Source: Desulfotomaculaceae bacterium (GTDB taxonomy: Bacteria; Bacillota; Desulfotomaculia; Desulfotomaculales; Pelotomaculaceae). From it: 10,324 nt of DNA. Each line of letters opens with the position of its first letter. Position 1 is the stretch's first letter. The notes below the pieces were generated by a model. It was not told the origin of the DNA and made no database searches. It was given only the letters and a program-made list of their open reading frames with translations. The position numbers were made by a program, and so were the translations under genes. Positions 1-5,130 of the stretch are shown here, piece by piece. The stretch lies in assembly GCA_028704035.1 (NCBI GenBank), contig JAQVLS010000045.1:1-10324 (forward strand), written 5' to 3'.

Positions 1-116
1 CAAATACCATATAAATTAGCTGCATCATATTCACCCTCGAATGAGTATTTTTCTCAGGCGGGGGCATTTTATTTTAAAAGTAGATAACAATATGTGAGTC
101 CTTTGCATGGTTTATA

Positions 117-203
117 CTACTTGATTATAAAACATAACATAACTAATTTAAAATGAATGAGAATGATGCTGGCGAGATAACAAATCAATATATCTAGACA
201 CAA
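117..203 (-). CDS. possible 28-residue hydrophobic peptide
   Basis: The minus strand carries AGGAGG (plus-strand positions 211-216) seven bases before a TTG start at 203-201, followed by 28 sense codons and TAG. The predicted peptide is hydrophobic, with runs such as LICYLASIILI and LVMLCFII, so it could span a membrane. The ribosome site and its spacing are excellent, which is the main evidence. Against it: the start is TTG, the region is AT-rich and gives such residues by chance, and no family is recognised. It could be a leader peptide, a small toxin-like peptide, or a chance ORF. Confidence 0.22.
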   Translation of the reverse strand: MCLDILICYLASIILIHFKLVMLCFIIK

Positions 204-220
204 ATGAAAACCTCCTCAAG

Positions 221-242
221 TTTAATATATATATATAATATT
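221..242. repeat. alternating TA low-complexity tract
   Basis: A run of alternating T and A of about 20 bases lies just upstream, in minus-strand sense, of the small ORF at 117-203. It could melt easily or supply -10-like sequences, but no specific function can be assigned. Confidence 0.45.
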
Positions 243-373
243 TGGTTAATTAATTGATATAAAGCAGGAAATAATTTAAAAAAAAAGAATAACTAATTAA
301 AATTATGTAATTTAAAATACAATTTATAGTGCATGCTCTTCGAGTCATAATAACCTAACGCTTTTTTTAAGTT

Positions 374-445
374 ACGGTTTATGGTCGATAGGGTACGGTG
401 GGAAACCAGCGTGCCTTCCATTGCGAAAAGGAGAGTTGGATCCGT
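374..445 (+). ncRNA. candidate riboswitch-like leader, possibly Moco/tungsten-cofactor type
   Basis: Between the AT-rich stretch and the first binding-protein gene the base composition changes and a folded RNA is predicted. GGTACG (392-397) pairs with CGTGCC (410-415), and inside it TGG (399-401) pairs with CCA (406-408) across a GAAA tetraloop (402-405). ACGG (374-377) can pair with CCGT (442-445) to close the domain. The strand after the hairpin (GCC, then CCATTGCGAAAAGGAGAG) loosely resembles the GCC-CCA-GCGAA-GGA stretch of the E. coli moaA Moco leader as remembered. A terminator-like hairpin follows within 10 bases. A molybdenum/tungsten-cofactor sensor would fit tungstate-binding genes downstream. 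The class assignment is an inference; a degenerate cobalamin-type element is the main alternative. Confidence 0.4.
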
Positions 446-452
446 CTTGGTT

Positions 453-498
453 ATGCCGGGCCGGCTGTGTTTTTCGCAGCAGCCCGGTATTGTTTTAT
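453..498 (+). terminator. intrinsic terminator in leader (likely expression platform)
   Basis: CCGGGC (456-461) pairs with GCCCGG (482-487) and GCTGTG (464-469) with CGCAGC (475-480) around a TTTTT loop, with AT/AT pairs extending the base. TGTTTTAT follows immediately. The hairpin is strong and sits between the leader RNA candidate and the ribosome site at about 534-542, the position expected for a transcription-attenuation platform controlling the tungstate-type binding proteins. Confidence 0.6.
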
Positions 499-574
499 AA
501 GGGGGGTGTTAGCCCGATCGATTGCACCATAATAAGGGAGGCGCTGCATTGAAGCATAGGGACAGATTAATACA

Positions 575-1435
575 GTGACGCTAGTAGTTGCTAGTACCAA
601 TGGGCTGTTTCTGACAGGTAGATGCGCAAAAAAGGAAAGCAAAGTAACTACTGTCGCCGGTGGCGACCAGGTCTTGCTGGCCAGCACTATTGGACCGGTA
701 GACTCCGGCATTGTGGCCGCGCTTGAAGACAGCTTTGAAAAGAAAACTGGGGTCAAGGTGGGGCACGTCAGAGCCGGCACCGGGGCTGCTCTGAAAATAG
801 CTGAGAGCGGGACTTTTGACCTGGTCATGGCCCATGCCAGGGCACTGGAGGAAAAATTTATAGCGGAAGGCTTCGGCGCCAAAAGGATTGACCTTATGTA
901 TAATGATTTTGTTATTATCGGTCCAGCATCCGACCCGGCGCAGATCAATGGCCTGCAGACCTCGGCGGGAGCCTTGAAGAAGATCAGGGACACACATTCG
1001 CTGTTTATCAGCCGGGGTGACAACTCCGGTACGCACGTGGCGGAAAAGGGCCTGTGGCAGACGGCCGGGCTTAGCCCGTCCGGGGAATGGTACCGGGTAT
1101 ATGAGAAAGGCTTCGAAGGAAATGTTAAAGTCCTGAAGTATGCTGACGAACAAAACGGCTATGCAATTATTGACAGGGCTACATACTTAACATTGAAAAA
1201 CGATATTGTGTTAAAGGTGCTTGTTGAAAAGGACGAATCCCTGCTCAACTACATTAGCCTCATTCCAGTTAACCCGGAGAGGTTTCCCAATGTGAAGAAC
1301 AAGCTGGCGATGCAGTTTGTTGATTTCTGCACCTCGGTGGAGGGCCAGACTATCATCAGGGATTTCGGCAAAGATAAGTATGGTGAGCCCATGTTTTATC
1401 CCAATTCAGCTGTGGGTAAAACCCTTCCCAGGTAA
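575..1435 (+). CDS. TupA-family substrate-binding protein, divergent, disrupted signal peptide
   Basis: This is a periplasmic-type oxyanion-binding protein of the TupA (tungstate ABC transporter) family, aligning along its length with the next gene. Shared blocks include YNDFVIIGPASDP (109-121), SRGDNSGTH (146-154), a GYAIIDRATYL segment and a FGKDKYGE C-terminal block. It is unusual in two ways. Where TupA has TTTS before DSG, this protein reads LASTIGPVDSG (35-45), so ligand contacts probably differ. Its N-terminus from GTG-575 lacks a charged n-region. A better start, TTG-549, has GGGAGG seven bases upstream and encodes MKHRDRLIQ, then hits TGA overlapping the GTG. A -1 shift would join it to a hydrophobic stretch ending LTGRC, a plausible signal with a degraded lipobox. 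It may be a real lesion, a sequencing error, or translational coupling. Its stop is 32 bases before the next gene, suggesting one operon. Confidence 0.8.
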   Translation: MTLVVASTNGLFLTGRCAKKESKVTTVAGGDQVLLASTIGPVDSGIVAALEDSFEKKTGVKVGHVRAGTGAALKIAESGTFDLVMAHARALEEKFIAEGFGAKRIDLMYNDFVIIGPASDPAQINGLQTSAGALKKIRDTHSLFISRGDNSGTHVAEKGLWQTAGLSPSGEWYRVYEKGFEGNVKVLKYADEQNGYAIIDRATYLTLKNDIVLKVLVEKDESLLNYISLIPVNPERFPNVKNKLAMQFVDFCTSVEGQTIIRDFGKDKYGEPMFYPNSAVGKTLPR

Positions 1436-1467
1436 TTTAAGAGTTAACGACATAAAGGAGGATTATA

Positions 1468-2346
1468 ATGAAATCCAAAAAATTAGCGTTACCAATTCTA
1501 GTTTTAGCACTGGTTTTTGCTGTGGGGATCCTGGCCGGATGCGGTTCCCAGACGGCGCAGCAGTCCACGCCGGCGCCGGCGGTTAAAGATCTGATCCTGG
1601 CTACTACCACCAGCACCCAGGACAGCGGTTTGCTGGACGTGCTGAAACCGGTGTTTGAGGGGAAAACCGGGTACAACCTTAAGATTATAGCCGTCGGCAG
1701 CGGCGCGGCTATGGAAATGGGCAAGAAGGGTGAAGCCGACGTGCTGCTGGTGCACTCCCCGGCTGCTGAGAAAGCCCTGGTAGAAGAAGGGGTTGGCGTC
1801 AATTACCAGCTCGTCATGCATAACGACTTTATCATTGTCGGTCCGGCGGAAGACCCGGCCGCAATCAAAGGCAGCAATTCAGCCGATTCCTTTAAAAAGA
1901 TAGCGGAGGAAAAAGCTATTTTTGTCTCCCGCGGTGACAATTCCGGCACCCACGTCAAGGAATTGGCCATCTGGAAAAATGCCGGGATCACACCTGAAGG
2001 CGCCTGGTACCTGCAGAGCGGCACCGGGATGGGCGCGACGCTGAACATCGCCAACGAAAAGCAGGGCTATACCCTGTCTGACCGGGCCACTTACCTGGCC
2101 CAGAAGGATAATTTCAAGCTGAATGTTTTAAGCGAAGGCGATAAAGTGCTCCTGAACATTTATCACGTTATGCAGGTGAACCCTGAGAAGTTCAGCAAGG
2201 TAAACAAAGACGGCGCCAAAGCCTTTGTTGAATTCATGGTCAGCACCGATACCCAGAAGACTATCGCGGAATTTGGCAAGGACAAGTTCGGGGAGTCCCT
2301 TTTCACCCCGGATGCGGGCAAAAATGAGGCCGACCTGGGTAAATAG
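1468..2346 (+). CDS. tupA: tungstate ABC transporter substrate-binding lipoprotein (TupA-like)
   Basis: This is an extracytoplasmic binding protein that captures tungstate (or a related oxyanion) for import. The N-terminus is a classic lipoprotein signal: MKSKK, a hydrophobic core, and lipobox LAGC with the acylated cysteine at residue 25. A linker rich in T, Q, P and A follows. The mature domain opens with LATTTSTQDSGLL (44-56), the TTTS-DSG signature of TupA proteins, and carries SRGDNSGTH (154-162). The length of 292 residues suits the family. The start is fixed by AAAGGAGG at 1454-1461, six bases before ATG. Known TupA proteins work with TupB (permease) and TupC (ATPase), but neither is encoded downstream here, so the transporter must lie elsewhere or be shared. 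Regulation probably comes from the leader at 374-498. Tungstate rather than molybdate is inferred from family motifs. Confidence 0.88.
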   Translation: MKSKKLALPILVLALVFAVGILAGCGSQTAQQSTPAPAVKDLILATTTSTQDSGLLDVLKPVFEGKTGYNLKIIAVGSGAAMEMGKKGEADVLLVHSPAAEKALVEEGVGVNYQLVMHNDFIIVGPAEDPAAIKGSNSADSFKKIAEEKAIFVSRGDNSGTHVKELAIWKNAGITPEGAWYLQSGTGMGATLNIANEKQGYTLSDRATYLAQKDNFKLNVLSEGDKVLLNIYHVMQVNPEKFSKVNKDGAKAFVEFMVSTDTQKTIAEFGKDKFGESLFTPDAGKNEADLGK

Positions 2347-2362
2347 ATTAAGCATATGGAAC

Positions 2363-2394
2363 AGAGAGCCGCGTTTGGATTAACGCGGCTCTCT
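2363..2394 (+). terminator. perfect 13-bp hairpin after tupA
   Basis: AGAGAGCCGCGTT (2363-2375) and AACGCGGCTCTCT (2382-2394) are perfect inverted repeats around a 6-base loop, starting 17 bases after the tupA stop. The position and strength indicate a transcript end or RNA-stabilising hairpin. No U run follows (TAAACG), so termination would be atypical or need a factor. Confidence 0.6.
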
Positions 2395-2443
2395 TAAACG
2401 TTCTGATATATTCAGGTCTGAAGAAATAGTCTGCTCCCACAAC

Positions 2444-2620
2444 ATGGGGCAACCGGCGATGGCTGCCATGATCCTTAGTTTTTCCGGCATATTTTACTAC
2501 CTGCCGATTATGATGCTCTCCTCAATGCCTACCGGAATAATAATTGGACTCCTGCTTATCGAACTGGCCAAGTATATAAGGGCAAATAATCGCCTGGAAA
2601 CATATTTGCAAGATTTATGA
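2444..2620 (+). CDS. small membrane protein or gene remnant, 58 residues
   Basis: An ATG at 2444 opens a 58-codon frame ending TGA at 2620. Two hydrophobic segments are visible, MILSFSGIFYYLPIMML (about 9-25) and TGIIIGLLLIELAKYI (about 30-45), followed by a charged tail ending RLETYLQDL. That is a sensible two-span membrane layout with natural-looking codon use. No ribosome site precedes the ATG, and the frame is open upstream back to 2384 without another start. It could therefore be the 3' remnant of a longer membrane protein gene whose front part is gone. No family is recognised, and it does not look like a TupB permease. Confidence 0.4.
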   Translation: MGQPAMAAMILSFSGIFYYLPIMMLSSMPTGIIIGLLLIELAKYIRANNRLETYLQDL

Positions 2621-2630
2621 CCAGACAAAA

Positions 2631-2659
2631 CTGGCGAATAAATTCTCATCTGCTATAAT
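2631..2659 (+). promoter_or_regulatory. candidate promoter with extended -10, upstream of the HisD-like gene
   Basis: TGCTATAAT (2651-2659) is a perfect -10 hexamer with a TG extension. A weak -35 (CTGGCG, 2631-2636) lies 17 bases before it. CTGGCG and its complement CGCCAG (2669-2674) flank the promoter, a possible operator. The 12-mer TATAATGGACAT (2654-2665) recurs exactly before the microprotein gene at 4890-4901. The leader to the HisD-like start is about 225 bases. Confidence 0.55.
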
Positions 2660-2889
2660 GGACATTTACGCCAGACGGCGCTGAATTACAGGAATTATGT
2701 TGAAAATATGTAGGATTACTATTTAATTTGTTGTATTTTAACTCGTGTATCGATATACTTCTAACAGCGGTTTTTAATGAGGCGATATTAATGTCCTGCC
2801 CGGGGCAAGCCTTTATTTAATCAAAAGGCGACGGGTACATGAATTATCTTTGTCTTGGAAACAAAATCAGCTTAAGGCGGCAAAATAAT

Positions 2890-4149
2890 ATGATATTTAT
2901 CAAAAAGGCAGCAGAGACAAGTGCAAAAACTGATAGTGTCAGGGAAGATGTGGCTAAAATAATTGCAGACGTCCGCCGCCGGGGCGACCAGGCCCTGCTG
3001 GAGTTGACCGGCCGCTATGACGGGGTTGCTTTGAGTGATTTGCGGGTATCGCCGGCGGAAGTAAAAAAAGCATACAGCCGGGTAGACGAGAAAACTATTG
3101 AGTATTTGCAGCTGGCGGCGGATCGGATCAAGTCCTTCGCGGAAAAACAAATCGATTGCCTGCTGCCCCTGGAATATGAGAGCTCGCCCGGGGTTGTGCT
3201 GGGGCACAGGCTGATTCCGGTATCGTCCTGCGGCGCATATGTGCCGGGTGGCCGTTACCCGCTGCCTTCCTCCGCCCTGATGTCGATCATCCCGGCCAGG
3301 GTGGCCGGTGTAAAGAGAGTGGCGGCCTGCTCGCCGCCGGCAAAGGCCTTCGCAGGTATACATCCGGCCGTGCTGGTAGCTATGGAGATAGCCGGCGCCG
3401 ACGAAATCTACTGCATGGGCGGCGCCCAGGCCGTGGCGGCCTATGCCTGCGGGACGGTAAGTGTACCGCAGGTTGATATGATTGTGGGGCCGGGAAATGC
3501 TTATGTCACTGAAGCCAAGAGGCAGTTCAGCGGCATGGTGGGCATCGATATCCTGGCCGGACCCAGCGAGGTACTGATTATAGCCGATAAAGACGCAGAT
3601 CCCGCCCTCGTAGCCAGCGACCTGCTGGCCCAGTGTGAGCATGATCCCACAGCCAGAGGTATCCTGGTGACGGACAGCAGCAAACTAGCCGAACAGGCGC
3701 TGGAGTCCATTTACATTGAAGCCGGCTCACTGGAAACCGGGCAAGTAGCTTTAAAGGCCTGGGAGGATAACGGGCAGGTGATCCTGGTGGACAGCCTGAC
3801 CGAAGCAGCCGCAATCTCAGACCGGTTTGCGCCGGAGCACCTTGTACTGCAAACCATGAAAAACGATGAACTGATCAATAAACTGCACAATTACGGTTCA
3901 CTTTTTATCGGGGAAAATGCCCCCGTGGCATTTGGCGACTATATATCGGGAACAAATCACATCCTGCCGACAATGGGTTGTTCCCGCTTCTCCAGCGGGG
4001 TATGGGCAGGCGTCTTCGTTAAAGTGGCGTCCTTCCAGAGACTAACCGGGGAAGGCGCCGCCGGCCTGGCGGAAGCCTGTTCCCACCTGGCTGGAATAGA
4101 AGGGCTGCAAGCGCACCAGCGTTCGGCCGACAAGCGCAGGGGCAGGTAA
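2890..4149 (+). CDS. HisD-superfamily NAD-dependent dehydrogenase, HpsN-like
   Basis: A zinc-dependent alcohol dehydrogenase of the histidinol dehydrogenase fold. Numbered from the ATG at 2890 (419 residues), the Zn ligands of E. coli HisD are matched by Q248, H251 (AQCEHDP), D350 (FGDYISGTNH) and H409 (LQAHQRS); the catalytic pair is E316-H317 (FAPEHL). The 2890 start is preferred because TAAGGCGG ends nine bases upstream; an in-frame ATG at 2839 would add 17 atypical residues. Several blocks match the sulfopropanediol 3-dehydrogenase (HpsN) branch rather than biosynthetic HisD: YVPGGRYPLPSSALMS (117-132), GTNHILPT (354-361), and WAGVFVKVASFQRL, where HisD enzymes have a different C-terminal block. 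No other his genes lie nearby. A non-histidinol polyol or sulfonate substrate is therefore likely, though true HisD function cannot be excluded. The gene appears monocistronic. Confidence 0.85.
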   Translation: MIFIKKAAETSAKTDSVREDVAKIIADVRRRGDQALLELTGRYDGVALSDLRVSPAEVKKAYSRVDEKTIEYLQLAADRIKSFAEKQIDCLLPLEYESSPGVVLGHRLIPVSSCGAYVPGGRYPLPSSALMSIIPARVAGVKRVAACSPPAKAFAGIHPAVLVAMEIAGADEIYCMGGAQAVAAYACGTVSVPQVDMIVGPGNAYVTEAKRQFSGMVGIDILAGPSEVLIIADKDADPALVASDLLAQCEHDPTARGILVTDSSKLAEQALESIYIEAGSLETGQVALKAWEDNGQVILVDSLTEAAAISDRFAPEHLVLQTMKNDELINKLHNYGSLFIGENAPVAFGDYISGTNHILPTMGCSRFSSGVWAGVFVKVASFQRLTGEGAAGLAEACSHLAGIEGLQAHQRSADKRRGR

Positions 4150-4247
4150 TTACAGCCTGGCAGTGACAGATCGGCTGCGTCTACAGATAAGTAATGGAAG
4201 ATAATTTATTATTGATATTGCCAAAGCATAACTATAATAACAATTAG

Positions 4248-4340
4248 CTAATGACAGGTATAAACAAAAGGGTACCTCCTCCCGGAGGGATTCTTCATGT
4301 GCCGCCTTAGTTCCGTATGTCGGGCAGCGATATTGGCCAT
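4248..4340 (-). CDS. possible 30-residue basic peptide
   Basis: On the minus strand GGAGG (plus positions 4348-4352) stands seven bases before an ATG at 4340-4338. A 30-codon frame rich in R, H and K follows (start MANIAARHTELRRHMK) and ends at TAG. The start signal is good, but it lies inside the competing 56-codon minus-strand frame, so only one of the two is likely translated. No family is recognised. Confidence 0.2.
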   Translation of the reverse strand: MANIAARHTELRRHMKNPSGRRYPFVYTCH

Positions 4341-4477
4341 GCGTTTTCCTCCAGCAGATCATCTTCCTCCGTTGTCACCATTGAAATCTTAGCTGTTTTA
4401 TGTCCCCGGCGCCAGGTTTTATATCCCGGCGAACGGCCGGCAGCAGCTGCACTTTTGGATTCCCAGACTGGTTTCAA
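4307..4477 (-). pseudogene. 56-codon minus-strand frame, probable gene remnant
   Basis: From TTG at 4477-4475 the minus strand reads 56 codons to TAA. The translation looks like the C-terminal part of a protein: a basic segment (GYKTWRRGHKTAK) followed by an acidic one (TTEEDDLLEENAWPIS) and a polar end. Codon use is GC-rich like the neighbouring genes. No ribosome site precedes the TTG, and the frame is closed by a stop a little farther upstream, inside the palindrome at 4485-4541. This suggests a truncated gene abutting that element. No family is recognised and chance cannot be excluded. Confidence 0.25.
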
Positions 4478-4484
4478 GGCTATT

Positions 4485-4541
4485 ATACAAAACCAGTATC
4501 ACCCTTGAGAAGCATTTCTCACAATGATACTGGTTTTGTAT
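4485..4541. repeat. 57-nt nested palindrome
   Basis: ATACAAAACCAGTATCA (4485-4501) and TGATACTGGTTTTGTAT (4525-4541) are perfect 17-bp inverted repeats. Between them TGAGAA (4506-4511) and TTCTCA (4516-4521) form an inner hairpin with a GCAT loop. As RNA it would make one long cruciform-like stem from either strand. It lies away from any large gene end and lacks a long U run, so a simple terminator is not the best reading. A small palindromic repeat, a transposon-end remnant or a structured RNA are alternatives. Confidence 0.7.
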
Positions 4542-4639
4542 CTATATACTGGGGCAGTAGTCTCATAGTGAGAAGAAGGGGAATACGGCGATAAATTTAC
4601 TTACCGGACCGGACACAAGAATTGGCAGCAAAATAATTG

Positions 4640-4669
4640 TTGACTTTCCATTTGCTAGTATGATATCAT
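4640..4669 (+). promoter_or_regulatory. candidate promoter for the 29-residue ORF
   Basis: TTGACT (4640-4645), 18 bases, then TATCAT (4664-4669): five of six consensus matches in each box, with acceptable spacing. The start codon of the small ORF lies about 50 bases downstream of the -10. TGATATCA (4661-4668) is a perfect palindrome overlapping the -10. Confidence 0.5.
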
Positions 4670-4718
4670 TAAAATCACCATTTAATAAGGTTAGATATTT
4701 TGGTATAGGGGGTATTTA

Positions 4719-4808
4719 ATGCTGACAAGGGAACTCATTAATGAAATTCTTAAGGATATCGGATTAGAGTCAATCGCAGAAGAGGAATCAAACAAGGAGG
4801 CTAATTAG
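4719..4808 (+). CDS. 29-residue acidic peptide (hypothetical)
   Basis: An ATG preceded by AGGGGG (ending about seven bases upstream) opens a 29-codon frame to TAG. The peptide begins MLTRELINEILKDIGL, likely an amphipathic helix, and ends in an acidic tail, EEESNKEAN. It has its own promoter candidate (4640-4669) and is followed by an intrinsic terminator (4842-4880), so it forms a self-contained unit of roughly 200 nucleotides. AAGGAGG at 4794-4800, inside its last codons, could serve a following TTG frame of only 8 codons (MNLKTVRY, 4811-4837). That tiny frame may mark a degraded second gene. No family is recognised. The unit might be a regulatory peptide or small-RNA locus rather than an enzyme. 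Confidence 0.45.
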   Translation: MLTRELINEILKDIGLESIAEEESNKEAN

Positions 4809-4841
4809 CTTTGAATCTTAAAACTGTAAGATATTAAGAGG

Positions 4842-4880
4842 AAGTAGGTAGATATAATTGCCTGCTTTCTTTTATTTTTA
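4842..4880 (+). terminator. intrinsic terminator after the 29-residue ORF
   Basis: AAGTAGGTA (4842-4850) pairs with TGCCTGCTT (4859-4867, two G-U pairs) around an 8-base loop, followed directly by a T-rich tract (TCTTTTATTTTTA). This has the standard form of an intrinsic terminator and separates the 29-residue ORF from the microprotein/argH unit. Confidence 0.7.
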
Positions 4881-4881
4881 T

Positions 4882-4915
4882 TTGCAATATATAATGGACA
4901 TGTTAGAATTATAAT
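4882..4915 (+). promoter_or_regulatory. candidate promoter region of microprotein copy 1 and argH
   Basis: Two perfect TATAAT hexamers lie at 4890-4895 and 4910-4915, preceded by TTGCAA at 4882-4887. No -35 has standard spacing to either, so the true promoter or sigma class is uncertain. The block is almost unchanged before the second copy (7634-7667), where the first hexamer becomes TAAAAT and the second is intact. This conservation supports function. Confidence 0.45.
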
Positions 4916-4937
4916 AAATTTGTGTAGGGGTGAAAAA

Positions 4938-5117
4938 ATGGTCGAAGAAAAAATGGATGATAGCAATCTAGAACAGGCGCCGTTGGAGGAACATCCTTTT
5001 TATAGAAATAAACCTTTAAAGATATTCATTTTATTGCTTACGATAATAGTCTTTATTCTTCCCATTTTTATAATAGCCAATATTATTATGGGTAAACCAG
5101 CGTTTTTCTTTTTTTAA
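4938..5117 (+). CDS. single-span membrane microprotein, copy 1
   Basis: A 59-residue protein of unknown function. A polar, acidic N-terminus (MVEEKMDDSNLEQ, then EEHPFYRNKP) is followed by one strongly hydrophobic segment (about residues 30-52, KIFILLLTIIVFILPI onward) and a short tail, GKPAFFFF. The positive-inside rule on RNKPLK suggests a cytoplasmic N-terminus with the phenylalanine tail outside or buried. ATG-4938 is chosen because AGGGG (4926-4930) stands seven bases upstream; a TTG at 4920 would overlap that site. An internal ATG at 4953 matches the start of copy 2. The stop is 13 bases before argH, so the two are probably co-transcribed. The paralogue at 7690-7854 is nearly identical. 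No known family is recognised. Confidence 0.8.
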   Translation: MVEEKMDDSNLEQAPLEEHPFYRNKPLKIFILLLTIIVFILPIFIIANIIMGKPAFFFF

Positions 5118-5130
5118 GAGGGGTGCGGAC

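Larger units (their letters stand above)
1..350. other. AT-rich intergenic stretch without a convincing gene
   Basis: This stretch is far richer in A and T than the genes that follow, with long A runs and an alternating TA tract around 221-242. No long open frame crosses it on either strand and no coding fragment was recognised. The only candidate is a very short minus-strand ORF with a good ribosome site (117-203, listed separately). A weak -10-like TACAAT lies at 318-323 without a convincing -35, so the promoter of the downstream leader is not fixed. Confidence 0.5.
4150..4484. other. intergenic interval, possibly decayed coding sequence
   Basis: No large gene is present. 4150-4300 is AT-rich apart from a short GC-rich patch (CCTCCCGGAGG, about 4277-4287). 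4300-4484 returns to gene-like GC content and has open frames of 56 and 30 codons on the minus strand (listed separately), which may be remnants. A CAGCC/GGCTG pair at about 4155-4177 could form a weak hairpin after the HisD-like gene, but it has no U run. Confidence 0.4.
4872..5127 (+). repeat. duplicated microprotein cassette, copy 1
   Basis: This segment matches 7624-7864 at about 92% (19 mismatches counted over 241 aligned bases) with one 15-bp gap. The match covers the upstream region, ribosome site, whole ORF and the AAGAGGGGTGCG tail. Identity stops abruptly on the right, where argH begins three bases later. Confidence 0.9.

Noticed and set aside
121..194. TTGATT-17-TAATTT promoter-like pair followed by a 14-codon ATG frame
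   Set aside because: In such AT-rich sequence these boxes are expected by chance, and the frame has no ribosome site.
2872..3642. Long minus-strand ORF of 256 codons opposite the HisD-like gene
   Set aside because: It is antisense to a gene with intact catalytic motifs, and its translation has no recognisable domain; it reflects GC-rich codon bias of the plus strand.
4268..4290. GGGTACC followed by CCTCCCGGAGG, considered as a T-box antiterminator or terminator
   Set aside because: The T-box core sequence is absent, no specifier stem or U run is seen, and no tRNA-linked gene follows directly.
4317..4508. Plus-strand ORF of 63 codons
   Set aside because: Its translation is low in information (serine-rich start), it has no ribosome site and it runs into the palindrome; the minus-strand frames are more gene-like.
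5103..5115. T-rich run at the end of the microprotein ORF, considered as a terminator or slippage site
   Set aside because: No stable stem precedes it, and it encodes the conserved FFFF tail in both copies; slippage cannot be shown from sequence alone.
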